Below, in pieces: positions 16,573 through 27,141 of a DNA stretch of 64,000 bases. A model generated the notes under the pieces. It was not told where the DNA came from. It made no database searches and saw only the letters and a program-made list of their open reading frames with translations. This DNA is from Dehalococcoidia bacterium (GTDB lineage Bacteria > Chloroflexota > Dehalococcoidia > Tepidiformales > Tepidiformaceae). The translations under genes and the position numbers were made by a program. The stretch is from the NCBI GenBank assembly GCA_020847985.1, contig JADLBC010000008.1, positions 434,001-498,000 of the forward strand, in the 5' to 3' direction. Positions within the stretch are counted from its first letter, which is position 1. Every line of letters begins with the position of its first letter.

Positions 16573-17354
16573 CGATCAAGGCGTCCGCGCTGCTCGCTGT
16601 CATCGTCATCTGGGCGGCGATCGTCCCCGCCGTCGCCCTGCAGAACGACGCCTGGTGGGCGTTGCTCTTCGCCTTCTTCGCCACCGGGGCCGTGGCCTCC
16701 AGCTTCTGGCGGCGGCTCGGCATGGCCCGCGTGATCGGCATCGCCGGCGCGTGGGCGGGCGCTGCCATCGCCATCGTCGAATCGGCGGACGTGACCTGGG
16801 TTTCCGTCCTCGCCTTCGTCGCGACCCTCACCATCCTTTACAGCGCCATGCGCCGCGACGCCATCCTCCACGGCGCCGCCATCGCCGCCGTGTGGCTCAT
16901 CCTTGGCGGCATCATCACGGTCAGCGAAGGCGGCGGTGCCTGGACCACCGTCTTCGCCTTCCTCACCACGGCCACCCTCGCCAACAGCCGCGGCAACGCC
17001 CGCCCGCTGTCAGCCATCCTCTGGTGGGGCATCGCCGGCGGCGTCATCGCCGTCGCCGATGGCGATTTCGCCTGGCTCGCCGTCATCGCCTTCGTCCTCA
17101 CGGCCAGCTCCGTCGGCTTCGGCGATTTCAACTTCCCCACCGGCATCGAATGGGACCTCTTCGGACGCGGTTCCACCGGCGACGAGGACGAACCCTTCGT
17201 CCGCACCTCCCGTGCTGAACGGCGTGCCCGCCGCCACGCTGGCTGGCGCGAATTCGATACCAACGACCCCGAGTCCGCGACCGGCACCCCGCCTGACGCC
17301 CCCCGCCGCGTCGTCATCGTCGAGCGCGACGACGATCCCGGGGAGGTGCGCTAA
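16569..17354 (+). CDS. Polytopic membrane protein, unknown family
   Basis: A 261-aa protein with about seven or eight short hydrophobic helices in residues 1-190 (for example SALLAVIVIWAAIVPAVAL, ILHGAAIAAVWLILGG, AWLAVIAFVLTA). These are followed by a charged cytoplasmic tail of about 70 residues rich in Arg, Asp and Glu. The repeated VESADVTWVSVLAFVATL, TVSEGGGAWTTVFAFLTT and AVADGDFAWLAVIAFVLT suggest an internal triplication of about 45 residues. Start GTG 16569 overlaps the leader ORF stop. No transporter motif was recognised. Confidence 0.75.
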   Translation: MTIKASALLAVIVIWAAIVPAVALQNDAWWALLFAFFATGAVASSFWRRLGMARVIGIAGAWAGAAIAIVESADVTWVSVLAFVATLTILYSAMRRDAILHGAAIAAVWLILGGIITVSEGGGAWTTVFAFLTTATLANSRGNARPLSAILWWGIAGGVIAVADGDFAWLAVIAFVLTASSVGFGDFNFPTGIEWDLFGRGSTGDEDEPFVRTSRAERRARRHAGWREFDTNDPESATGTPPDAPRRVVIVERDDDPGEVR

Positions 17355-17363
17355 GATCATCGC

Positions 17364-17624
17364 GTGAGACCCGACCCCGCCCCGTTCGCGGACGACCCCG
17401 AAGACGACGAATTCCTGCTTGGTGATGCCCTCGCCGAGGACGAGTTCGATGGCCCGGACCTTGGCCCCGACGACCGCGACCGCGACCTCATGGACGGCAG
17501 CTGGGAAGAGCGCCACTACGCCGGCCGGCATCGCCAGCGCGATTGGCACGCCATCTACCTCGGCGTTTCGCTGCTCGTGCTCCTCGGGCTCATCATCCCG
17601 TCACTCATGGTGCTCCTCCGATGA
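17364..17624 (+). CDS. Small acidic single-pass membrane protein
   Basis: An 86-aa protein, GTG start at 17364, 9 bp after the previous gene. The first ~45 residues are strongly acidic (EDDEFLLGDALAEDEFDGPD), then a basic/aromatic stretch, then one C-terminal helix (IYLGVSLLVLLGLIIPSLMVLL). It overlaps the next gene as ATGA. Probably an inner-membrane accessory of the polytopic protein upstream; function unknown. Confidence 0.65.
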   Translation: MRPDPAPFADDPEDDEFLLGDALAEDEFDGPDLGPDDRDRDLMDGSWEERHYAGRHRQRDWHAIYLGVSLLVLLGLIIPSLMVLLR

Positions 17625-18121
17625 CGAGCTTCGCGGGCAAGGTGGTCGCCATCGTCGGGCCGGGCGGCGAACGCGTCCGTGCCGTCGCCGTCGCTTTCGC
17701 CGAAGCGGGCGCCGACCTCGCTCTCGGCACGCAGTCCCGCGCCCAGGATCACGAGTTCGCCATGGCCTCCATCGCGAACGAAGTCTGGGTCATCGGCAAC
17801 GAGCAGTTCCTCCGCGTCATGGACAGCGCCGATACCGCCGAGGTCGAAGGCTTCGCCGAAGAGACCTGGGGCGAATTGCAGGCCTGCGACGTGCTCGTCG
17901 CCTTCGTCCCCGATCCGTCCGCCCTGGTGCGTGTCTTCGCTCCCCGCATGGGCCCGGCCGGCGTCATCATCCTCGTCGCCGCGGGCGATGAAGAGACCGG
18001 CGCGCTCGCGGCCCAGGCATCGGACCTGGCATCGCTCGCCGCCGGGGTCCGGCTGGAGACCGTGACCGTGGCCCTCCCCGGCGAGGAAGCGGCCGTACTC
18101 GTCGCCGCCGCGCCGCGCTGA
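17621..18121 (+). CDS. Rossmann-like (degenerate SDR-type) protein
   Basis: A 166-aa protein starting FAGKVVAIVGPGGERVRAVAVAFAEAGADLAL, which has the fold and spacing of an SDR nucleotide site but with GPGGERV in place of TGxxxGIG. It lacks the Ser-Tyr-Lys triad and stops about 80 residues short of a full SDR. Repeated Val/Ala strands (VIILVAAG, VTVALPGEEAAVLVAA) support an alpha/beta fold. ATGA overlap with the preceding small membrane gene ties it to that operon. Probably non-enzymatic nucleotide binding; a truncated SDR is the alternative. Confidence 0.65.
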   Translation: MTSFAGKVVAIVGPGGERVRAVAVAFAEAGADLALGTQSRAQDHEFAMASIANEVWVIGNEQFLRVMDSADTAEVEGFAEETWGELQACDVLVAFVPDPSALVRVFAPRMGPAGVIILVAAGDEETGALAAQASDLASLAAGVRLETVTVALPGEEAAVLVAAAPR

Positions 18122-18204
18122 AGCGATTCGTGGCCTGCCCGCCGTGCGGCGCGGCCGCGAACCCGCTACCGTGAATCGCAGTCCCGCCAAGGTGTCAGCT
18201 CCGC

Positions 18205-20288
<2,084 letters not shown>

Positions 20289-20289
<1 letters not shown>

Positions 20290-20666
20290 TGACCGCCATG
20301 CACACCTGGGACCTCTGGTATCCCGACGCCGCTTCCCAGGGGCTCTCGTTCGCGCGCGCGCACATCGACTCCACGGCGACCGTGCTCGTGCACGCACTCC
20401 CCGCGAGCATCCGCGTCGAGGTGCGCGACGAACACGGGGCGCCCGTCGCCACCGGCGACGGCCTCGAACGCACCCTCGATTCCCCCATGGCGCGCCTGAC
20501 CGTGAACGGCGGCGCCGTCACCCGCGAGGACACGTGGCCTGCCGAGGCCGACCTCGGTAGCGTCGTCATCCTCCCCGGCGGAGAAGCCGGGGCCCTGCGG
20601 GCATGGTGGCACGCCCCGGACCATTCCGAGTGGCGCTGGTCAGTCGAGTTCTACAACCACCGGTAG
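20289..20666 (+). CDS. Small beta-rich hypothetical protein
   Basis: A 125-aa protein starting MTAMHTWDLWYPDAAS at ATG 20289, whose A is the last base of the YyaL stop (TGATG), so it is translationally coupled. The sequence alternates strands (STATVLVHALPASIRVEVRDE; GSVVILPGGEAGALRAWW) and ends EFYNHR. No metal motifs, signal or membrane segment. Unknown function; possibly a partner of YyaL. Confidence 0.65.
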
Positions 20667-20668
20667 CT

Positions 20669-21184
20669 TCAGGCCGCGCTGCTCGCCTTCTTGCGCTCCG
20701 CCGCCTGCAGCGTGCCGTTGCCCCACGGCGCCCATGTGTCGTGGTCCCCGAGGCAGGCGTCGAGCGCGACCTCGTGGTCGATGTCCAGCACGAGGTCGTC
20801 GCCGTTGCGAATCACCGCCCGCAGCCCCGGGTTGCGCGCGAAGTCCCCGCCGACCGGCTGGCAGGCCGAAGGATCCACCGTGATCACTTCCACCACCTCA
20901 TCGACCACCAGCCCGATCCGGTTCTGCCCGTAGGACACGAAAACGAAACGCGTCTCCTGGTCGAACGGCGCCGCCGGGAACCCCAGCACGCTCCGCAGGT
21001 CGGCGACCGGTACCACGCCCCCTCGCAGGTTCAGCACGCCGAGCACCTGCGAAGGCGCCCCCGGAATGGGCGTCGTGTCCGTCGGCGGGAGGATTTCCAG
21101 CACCGCCTCGATATCAATGCCACACGCGGTCCCTGCCACCCGCGCGATCACTACCTGCCGTGCCCCGTTCGCAGCCATCTCCAC
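20669..21184 (-). CDS. cheW: CheW-like chemotaxis/adaptor protein
   Basis: A 171-aa CheW domain protein. The N-terminal part reads RQVVIARVAGTACGIDIEAVLEILP and is followed by PSQVLGVLNLRGGVVPVADLRSVLG (about 45-70) and NRIGLVVDEVVEVITVD (about 88-104), all standard CheW signatures. It would couple chemoreceptors to a CheA kinase or act in a related pathway. No CheA, receptor or flagellar genes occur in the window, so it may serve a non-motility signalling system. It ends 3 bp from the convergent small gene and is a few bases from MscS. Confidence 0.85.
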   Translation of the reverse strand: MEMAANGARQVVIARVAGTACGIDIEAVLEILPPTDTTPIPGAPSQVLGVLNLRGGVVPVADLRSVLGFPAAPFDQETRFVFVSYGQNRIGLVVDEVVEVITVDPSACQPVGGDFARNPGLRAVIRNGDDLVLDIDHEVALDACLGDHDTWAPWGNGTLQAAERKKASSAA

Positions 21185-21206
21185 CTCAAGCGGGCGATGT
21201 CGCCCA

Positions 21207-22148
21207 TCATGAGGTTCGGTCCGAGCGCTCCCCGGCTTGATGCGCCGCTCCCCGATCTGTCACGCGATCCGGGGCTTCGCCGCGCCCGGTAGGGGTATTC
21301 CACGCCTTCCCGAGGCGCATCTCGCGCTCGCCGAAGCGCACCAGCGCCCGCCGCCGGATCTCCCCCGCGATCGACCACTGCGTCCCCGCGCGCACATCCC
21401 CGGCTACGCGCACCGTCACGTCGTTCTCCCGGAACCCCTCGACGCGCAGCACCCTCGGCTGCGAAAGGATGTCCTGCGGCCGCTCGCGCGCCACGGCCTC
21501 GCACACTTCGTCGATCGCCGCGATCGCCTGTTCGATGTTTGTCTCATACGGCACCGGCACGTCGATGCTCACCCGGCTGAACCCCTGCGTGAGGTTCGTC
21601 GCCACCGTGATCGCGCTGTTCGGGATCACGTGCACTGCCCCGTTGCCATCGCGCAGCACCGTTCGCCGCGGGTTGATGTCCTCCACCGTCCCCGTCACGT
21701 TCGCGAGCGTCACCGTGTCGCCCACCCGGTACTGGTCCTCGATGAGGATGAACGTGCCGTTGATCACGTCCTTGATGAGCGTCTGCGCCCCCAGGCCCAG
21801 CGCCACGCCCGCGATGCCCACGCTCGCCACCAGCGCCGACACGTTCAGCCCCAGGTTGTCCAGCGCCAGCGCCACGCCGATGAACACCACCACGATGGTC
21901 ACGAACCAGTTCAGCGTCGAGAGCAGCGTGTCCGCGCGCCGTTCGACGCTTTCGGCGTTGTCCCGCCGCAGGCCCGCCGCTCGCGCGAACGCGCCGTGCA
22001 GCACCCGCGAAATCACCGTACGCAGGATGAGCACCAGCAGCGCGACCCCGATGACGATGCCCGCCAACTGCGGCATCCCGTCCCGGAACCACACCTTCCA
22101 CTCCGCCCACGACGACGGGACGAGGAATAGCGCATCCATCGCGCCCAT
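21207..22148 (-). CDS. mscS: MscS-family mechanosensitive channel
   Basis: A 313-aa small-conductance channel that opens under membrane tension to release solutes in hypo-osmotic shock. Three membrane helices are visible (about 20-45, 75-100, 105-130); the pore helix region reads ASVGIAGVALGLGAQTLIKDV (about 110-130), the hallmark of MscS TM3. The beta domain follows (INGTFILIEDQYRVGDTVTLANVTGTVEDI). Start ATG 22148 or the in-frame ATG at 22139; the former overlaps a TAGAAT sequence, so the latter may be the true start. It starts 2 bp downstream of pcrA. Confidence 0.92.
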   Translation of the reverse strand: MGAMDALFLVPSSWAEWKVWFRDGMPQLAGIVIGVALLVLILRTVISRVLHGAFARAAGLRRDNAESVERRADTLLSTLNWFVTIVVVFIGVALALDNLGLNVSALVASVGIAGVALGLGAQTLIKDVINGTFILIEDQYRVGDTVTLANVTGTVEDINPRRTVLRDGNGAVHVIPNSAITVATNLTQGFSRVSIDVPVPYETNIEQAIAAIDEVCEAVARERPQDILSQPRVLRVEGFRENDVTVRVAGDVRAGTQWSIAGEIRRRALVRFGEREMRLGKAWNTPTGRGEAPDRVTDRGAAHQAGERSDRTS

Positions 22149-22149
22149 T

Positions 22150-24420
22150 CTAGGCCGGGACCAGCTTCGCGTAGCTCTGGAGCAGCCGCTTCGTGCCCGC
22201 CGTCTCGAAATCGACCGTGTACTCCACGTCCCCGCCGTTCTCCACCGCCGTCACCACCTGCCCCCGCCCGAACCGCTGGTGCACCACCAGCGCACCCTTC
22301 TCGAAGACCGCGTGCGCCGGCGGCGGGCCCTCGGGGATGGGTGCCGCGATCACCGCCTCGGCATAGGTCTGGCGAGTGGTCGAACCCCACGGCCGGCTCA
22401 CCCCGGGGGGCAGGTCCCGCAGGAATCGCGATTCCGGGTTGGAAGAGCTCCCACCCATCGTGTACCGCCGGAACGCCCGCGTCAGGTAGAGCTGGTCCTC
22501 CGCACGCGTGATGCCCACGTACGCCAGCCGCCGCTCTTCCTCCATCTGCCGCGGGTCGTCGAACGACCGGATGTGCGGCAGCACCCCCTCCTCCATCGCG
22601 ACCATGAACACCACCGGGAACTCCAGCCCCTTCGCCGCGTGCAGCGTGATCAGCGTTACCGCGGGCGTGCCCTCCCGCAGTTCGTCCACATCCGAGACCA
22701 GCGCCACATCCTGGAGGAAGACCGCGAGGTCCCGGTCCTCGCCGCCCACGTCCTCGTACTCGCCGATGACGCGCCGCAGCTCTTCCACGTTCGCGATCCG
22801 ATCGTCGGCGTCGTCGCCATCGCGCAGGTACTTCAGGTAGTCGGTGTGCCCGAGCACGGCATCGAAGAGGTCCGTCAGCGGCGCCCCGCCCGCGGCCAGC
22901 GCCCGCATTCGCTCGATGGCATGCACGAAACCCCACACCGCCGAGGCTGATCGGCCCGTCACGCCCTCCACCCCGTTCCCTCTCGCCAGCGCCTCCGCCA
23001 CGGCCCAGATCGTCGTCCCCGTGCGCGCCGCCTGGTCGCGCAGCCGGTCGACCGTGCGCGTCCCGATCCCGCGCTGGGGCACATTGATGACCCGCAGCAA
23101 ACTCGCCTCGTCGAGCGGGTTCTGGACGAGCCGCAGGTACGCGACCAGGTCCTTGACCTCGCGCCGCTGGTAGAACCGCGTGCCCCCAATCAGCCGGTAC
23201 GGCACGCGATGCCGCACGAGCGCCTCCTCCGATGCCCGCGAGAGCGCGTTCGTGCGATACATCACCGCGAAGTCCGAATAGCTCCGGCCCGTCGCCGCCA
23301 GCCGCCGAATCTCCGAGGCCACGAATTCGCCTTCCTCTTCGTCGCTGTACGCCTCGTGCGTCACGATCAGGTCGCCCCCGGGGCGCTCGGTCCAAAGCGT
23401 GCGCGGCTTCCGTCCCGGGTTCTTGCCGATGACCGCGTCCGCTGCCTCGAGGATCGGCCGCGTCGACCGGTAGTTCTGCTCCAGCAGGTAGACCGTGCAG
23501 TCCGGGTAGTCCCGTTCGAAGTACTGCACGTTGCGCACGTCCGCGGCGCGCCACGAATAGATCCCCTGGTCCGGGTCGCCGACCACCGTGATATTCCGGT
23601 GCTTCGATGCGAGCAGCTGCGCCAGCTGGTACTGCGACGGGTTCGTATCCTGGAATTCGTCCACCAGCACGTGCAGGAAGCGGCCCGAGTACTTCTCCCG
23701 CGCCTCCGGAATGTCGCGCAAGAGGTGCACCGTCTCGTTGAGCAGGTCGTCGAAATCGAGTGCCGAAGCCGCCCGCAACGCCGCCGCGTACTTCGCGAAC
23801 GCCCGCGCCACGACCTCCTGGAAGTAATCGTTCACCCGCCCGGCGACATCATCCGGGCCCAGCAGTTCGCTCTTCGCCGCCGAGATCGCGCTCAATACCG
23901 ACCGCGGGTTGAAGCGCCGCACATCGACGTTCAGGTCCTCCAGCACCCGCTTCATCAGCTTGACCTGGTCGTCGTCGTCGTAGATCACGAAGTCCCGGTC
24001 GAGACCGATGAGGCCGCCGTCGGCACGCAGCCAGCGCGCACACATCGAATGAAACGTCCCCAGCGAGACACTGCCCGCGTCGTCCCCGAGGAGCTGCCGC
24101 GAACGCTCGCGCATCTCCTTCGCCGCCTTGTTCGTGAACGTCACCGCCACGATGCGCCACGGCGCCACGCGCTGCTCCCGCACCAGGTAGGCGATGCGGT
24201 GCGTGATCACCCGCGTCTTGCCGCTGCCCGGCCCCGCGAGGATGAGCACCGGCCCTTCGCCGTGCGTGACCGCCGCGGCCTGTGGCGGGTTGAGCCCCTC
24301 GAGGATTGCTGGCAGCGCCGCCGCTGGCGCGCTTTCACCGCCGGTCCCACTGCTCGTGGAACCGCCGGCGGCTTCGCTGCGTTCGGAGAAGAGAGGGCGC
24401 TGCAAGGGGGCGCCGGCCAT
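22150..24420 (-). CDS. pcrA: UvrD/PcrA-type ATP-dependent DNA helicase
   Basis: A 756-aa superfamily 1A 3'-5' DNA helicase for repair and fork restart. Visible motifs: Q motif LNPPQAAAV (about 44), GPGSGKT (Walker A, about 60), TFTNKAAKEM (Ia), LVDEFQDTN (II), VVGDPDQGIYSWR (III), and VTLITLHAAKGLEFPVV (V) with VGITRAEDQL (VI). The last ~60 residues form a tudor-like C-terminal domain (FGRGQVVTAVENGGDVEYTVDFE) as in PcrA. Start ATG 24420; a frame continuing 247 codons upstream is antisense to the zinc-ribbon gene and is not protein-like. Confidence 0.95.
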   Translation of the reverse strand: MAGAPLQRPLFSERSEAAGGSTSSGTGGESAPAAALPAILEGLNPPQAAAVTHGEGPVLILAGPGSGKTRVITHRIAYLVREQRVAPWRIVAVTFTNKAAKEMRERSRQLLGDDAGSVSLGTFHSMCARWLRADGGLIGLDRDFVIYDDDDQVKLMKRVLEDLNVDVRRFNPRSVLSAISAAKSELLGPDDVAGRVNDYFQEVVARAFAKYAAALRAASALDFDDLLNETVHLLRDIPEAREKYSGRFLHVLVDEFQDTNPSQYQLAQLLASKHRNITVVGDPDQGIYSWRAADVRNVQYFERDYPDCTVYLLEQNYRSTRPILEAADAVIGKNPGRKPRTLWTERPGGDLIVTHEAYSDEEEGEFVASEIRRLAATGRSYSDFAVMYRTNALSRASEEALVRHRVPYRLIGGTRFYQRREVKDLVAYLRLVQNPLDEASLLRVINVPQRGIGTRTVDRLRDQAARTGTTIWAVAEALARGNGVEGVTGRSASAVWGFVHAIERMRALAAGGAPLTDLFDAVLGHTDYLKYLRDGDDADDRIANVEELRRVIGEYEDVGGEDRDLAVFLQDVALVSDVDELREGTPAVTLITLHAAKGLEFPVVFMVAMEEGVLPHIRSFDDPRQMEEERRLAYVGITRAEDQLYLTRAFRRYTMGGSSSNPESRFLRDLPPGVSRPWGSTTRQTYAEAVIAAPIPEGPPPAHAVFEKGALVVHQRFGRGQVVTAVENGGDVEYTVDFETAGTKRLLQSYAKLVPA

Positions 24421-24522
24421 CCGCGAATTCCGTGGCACGGCAGGTATTCTACCATCGGATCGAACAAATGAGCGATTCTTTCCTGCCCCTCGTACGGCCA
24501 AACTGCCGCCAACGACCCCGAT

Positions 24523-24534
24523 GCTATACTCGGC
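24523..24534 (+). promoter_or_regulatory. -10 region TGC-TATACT of the zinc-ribbon gene
   Basis: TATACT (24525-24530) preceded by TGC gives an extended -10 about 28 bp before ATG 24559. The surrounding word GCTATACTCGGC recurs exactly at 32859-32870 upstream of another gene. No good -35 was seen. Confidence 0.6.
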
Positions 24535-24558
24535 TGGCGGGATAGGAGTGAGGGACTG

Positions 24559-25224
24559 ATGCAACTGGTGTCGTGGCCCGGTGGATCGTGGGAAGCCACC
24601 GTGAAATACACGGTCGCCGTCCTCGCCATCTACCTCGCGGCGATCTGGCTCACCCTCGTATTCTGGACCTACCGCGATATCCGCCAGCGCAGCCGCGACC
24701 CCATCGTCCAGATGGTCGCAGTCCTCCTCGTGCTCGTGTTCTTCCTCCCCGGACACTGGATCTACCTGATCCTCCGCCCGCGCTACACCCTCACCGAACT
24801 CTACGAACGTTCGCTCGAGGAAGAGGCCCTGCTGCAGGAGCTCGAGGACCAGAAAGCCTGCCCCACCTGCAAGCGCCGCGTCCACGATGAATTCCTCATT
24901 TGCCCCTCGTGCCGCACGCAGCTCAAGGAGCCGTGCCGTTCGTGCAGCAAGCCCCTGAGCTACGCCTGGCTCGCCTGCCCCTTCTGCGGCCTCGAAAAAC
25001 CCGCCCGCGAAGGCATGCCGCGTCCCGCACGCCCTGGCGGCCGGCCCGCGCCGCGCCCCACGCCATCGCCCACGGTGAGCCGGAGCACGGCACGCCCGGC
25101 CCCATCGCAACCGGCACAGCCCTCCCGTCCCGCCGCACGCGACCCCTTCGGCACCGCGCAATCGCGCCCCGCACCCCGCATGATTGGCGGCGACGAAAAC
25201 GTCATCGACGCCACCGCGGAGTAG
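24559..25224 (+). CDS. Membrane protein with double zinc ribbon
   Basis: A 221-aa protein with two N-terminal helices (residues about 16-37 and 50-70), then a double zinc ribbon: CPTC...CPSC (about 100-120) and CRSC...CPFC (about 127-145). The last ~75 residues are a Pro/Arg/Ser-rich disordered tail. DZR domains often bind nucleic acid or proteins. GGAG precedes ATG 24559. It is divergent from pcrA. No catalytic residue is apparent, so a membrane-tethered adaptor is the best guess. Confidence 0.8.
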   Translation: MQLVSWPGGSWEATVKYTVAVLAIYLAAIWLTLVFWTYRDIRQRSRDPIVQMVAVLLVLVFFLPGHWIYLILRPRYTLTELYERSLEEEALLQELEDQKACPTCKRRVHDEFLICPSCRTQLKEPCRSCSKPLSYAWLACPFCGLEKPAREGMPRPARPGGRPAPRPTPSPTVSRSTARPAPSQPAQPSRPAARDPFGTAQSRPAPRMIGGDENVIDATAE

Positions 25225-25279
25225 ACGTCAGACCCTCGTTCGAGTGCGCGCGAGCCTCACCGGTTGTGCCCCGTCGCCC

Positions 25280-25744
25280 TCAGCGCTCCGCCGCCTCGGC
25301 CAGCTGACGCGTGAGTTCCGCCTGCCCCGCGTGCTCGGCGGCGTGCCTCGCCACCACGAGCAGGATCTCCCGCACCGTGATCGCCCCGCGCCGGGGATAC
25401 TCCCGCACCTCGTCGAGGACGTCCCCGGGCATCGCCTCGAACGCCGCCAGCACCCTCGCCCGCAGCTTCTCCCACTCAGCCACGAGAGCCGCGGGGTCGC
25501 GATCTCCTGGTTCGAACTCGGCGTCGCGGTCGCGGGTCACGGCTTCGCCCGCCACGGTCCCGAGCAGCACTTCGCGGATGTTGCCGGGCATATGGCTCGC
25601 CAGCATCGCGATGCTGTTCGCTCCATCGACCGGCCGCCAGTTCGCCCGCTCCCGCGTGAGCCCGCCCAGCGCCGCGACGATGCGGTCGCACTCCCGCAAC
25701 GTCCGCGTGACGAATAGCTCGATTTCCGGCGAGGCGAAGGTCAC
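25280..25744 (-). CDS. DinB-superfamily protein
   Basis: A 154-aa four-helix-bundle protein of the DinB/DUF664 type. The metal His pattern is visible in MLASHMPGNI (about 50) and in ARHAAEHAGQAE (about 130-141), which supplies the usual HxxxH near the C-terminus. Start GTG 25744 overlaps the dnaC-like stop (GTGA), making it the last gene of the rplI-dnaB operon. DinB-like proteins include thiol-dependent S-transferases (bacillithiol, mycothiol); the thiol cofactor here is unknown. Confidence 0.75.
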   Translation of the reverse strand: MTFASPEIELFVTRTLRECDRIVAALGGLTRERANWRPVDGANSIAMLASHMPGNIREVLLGTVAGEAVTRDRDAEFEPGDRDPAALVAEWEKLRARVLAAFEAMPGDVLDEVREYPRRGAITVREILLVVARHAAEHAGQAELTRQLAEAAER

Positions 25745-27141
25745 CGCGGCCGCCGCGGACCCGCTCCCGGCCGGCCGGCAGCCATGCGCCCCAGCCGGTA
25801 GTGCGGCGCCTCGATGTAGATGATGCTCCCGTGGCCCGGGTCCGCGATGCGCGCCACGATGCGGGCGTGTGTCTCCGCCAGCTCCGAGGTCGACCGGTCC
25901 GTCGTGATCACCCCGGGCAGACCCGCCACTGTCCGGTAGTTCACGATCTGGTACAGCTTCTCCTGCGCCCACGGCGACGACGCCTGCGCGCCGAAGTCAT
26001 CCAGGATGAGCAACTCCGCCGTCCGGATGCGTTCGAACAGCTCGTCGTACCCCGTGTCCTTGCCCGGCGCGAACGACGCTCGCAGATAGTCCAGCAGGTC
26101 GGGAACCACGGCGAAGAACACGGAGAGCCCGCTCCCGAGTACCTTGTTCGCGACCGCCGCCGCGAGGTGCGTCTTTCCGCAGCCGTTTACCCCCTGCAGC
26201 GTGAACCAGCCGTGCGGCCGTTCCGCAAACGCCATCGCCGCCCGGTAGGCACCCTGCAGCGATTCCCGTTCCTCCGGTCGAAGGCTCGCCGCCGCGAGGT
26301 CGAAATCCCGGAACTGCATCTCCGCCAGCCGCTCGCGCGCCATCCCACCGACCTGGTCGTAGGCGCCCCGCGCGGGGCCGTCCAGCGTGTACACCGCCGC
26401 CAGCCGCTCCTCCGTCAGCCGCGTCGCGAGCCGGTCATCCAGCTGTCGCGGCCTCGTCGAACAGGTGAACACGGTCGGCAGCTCCGCGTTGTAGCGATGG
26501 TTCACCACCTGGTACAGCTTCTCCCGTGCCCACGGCGTCCCGCTGGCAGCGTCGATGTCGTCCAGCAGCAGCAGGGGCGCATTCCGCACCTGGTCGAACA
26601 GCGCCTCGTACCCCAGTTCGTCCTCGCCCGCGTCGTAGCTGGCGCGCAGGTGGTCCAGCAGGTCGGGCACGACCATGAACAGCGCCGGGCCACCCTCCGC
26701 GATTCGCGCGTTCGCGATTGCCGCCGCGAGATGCGTTTTGCCGCTCCCGCTCGGACCCGTGAGCACCAGCCAGCCCTGCGGATCCGCCGCGTACGCGAGC
26801 GCCGCGTTATACGCCCGCCGGAACCAGTCGCTCTCACCGCCGCGCCCGCCCGGCACCAGGGTGTCGAAGGTGAACCGCGTCAGCGCCCCCAGGTTGCTTA
26901 GCCGCTCCAACCGCGATTGCCGCACCTCGACGCGTTCGTTGAGCACGCATTCACACGGTTCGGCCTTGCCGAAGCGCGGGTGGTCCACCGGCCGGGGCAC
27001 GCGCACGAAACCGGCGCCCCCGCAGCGCGGGCAAACACCGGCGGGCGAGGCCGCCTCAGCGGTTCCGGACGACGTGTCCGAGAGGTCCGCCGAGGAAGCG
27101 CTGCTTCTGCTCTTCGAAAGAATCTCGTCCAGCCGTTTCAT
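25741..27141 (-). CDS. Tandem-duplicated DnaC/IstB-like helicase loader
   Basis: A 466-aa protein made of an N-terminal zinc finger (CPRCGGAGF, then CECV; about 37-65) and two complete AAA+ modules. Module 1: GPSGSGKTHLA (Walker A, about 130) and LLLLDDID (Walker B, about 192). Module 2: GVNGCGKTHLA (about 318) and LLILDDFG (about 380). Both modules carry VPDLLD(H/Y)LRAS and PWA(R/Q)EKLYQ(V/I)VN(H/Y)R, showing an internal duplication; ordinary DnaC/IstB proteins have one module. The second half lacks some residues of the first after Walker B. It lies directly downstream of dnaB and a DnaD-like gene, so it should load the helicase on DNA. Start ATG 27141 has AGGAGG and lies 86 bp inside the preceding gene. 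Confidence 0.85.
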   Translation of the reverse strand: MKRLDEILSKSRSSASSADLSDTSSGTAEAASPAGVCPRCGGAGFVRVPRPVDHPRFGKAEPCECVLNERVEVRQSRLERLSNLGALTRFTFDTLVPGGRGGESDWFRRAYNAALAYAADPQGWLVLTGPSGSGKTHLAAAIANARIAEGGPALFMVVPDLLDHLRASYDAGEDELGYEALFDQVRNAPLLLLDDIDAASGTPWAREKLYQVVNHRYNAELPTVFTCSTRPRQLDDRLATRLTEERLAAVYTLDGPARGAYDQVGGMARERLAEMQFRDFDLAAASLRPEERESLQGAYRAAMAFAERPHGWFTLQGVNGCGKTHLAAAVANKVLGSGLSVFFAVVPDLLDYLRASFAPGKDTGYDELFERIRTAELLILDDFGAQASSPWAQEKLYQIVNYRTVAGLPGVITTDRSTSELAETHARIVARIADPGHGSIIYIEAPHYRLGRMAAGRPGAGPRRPR

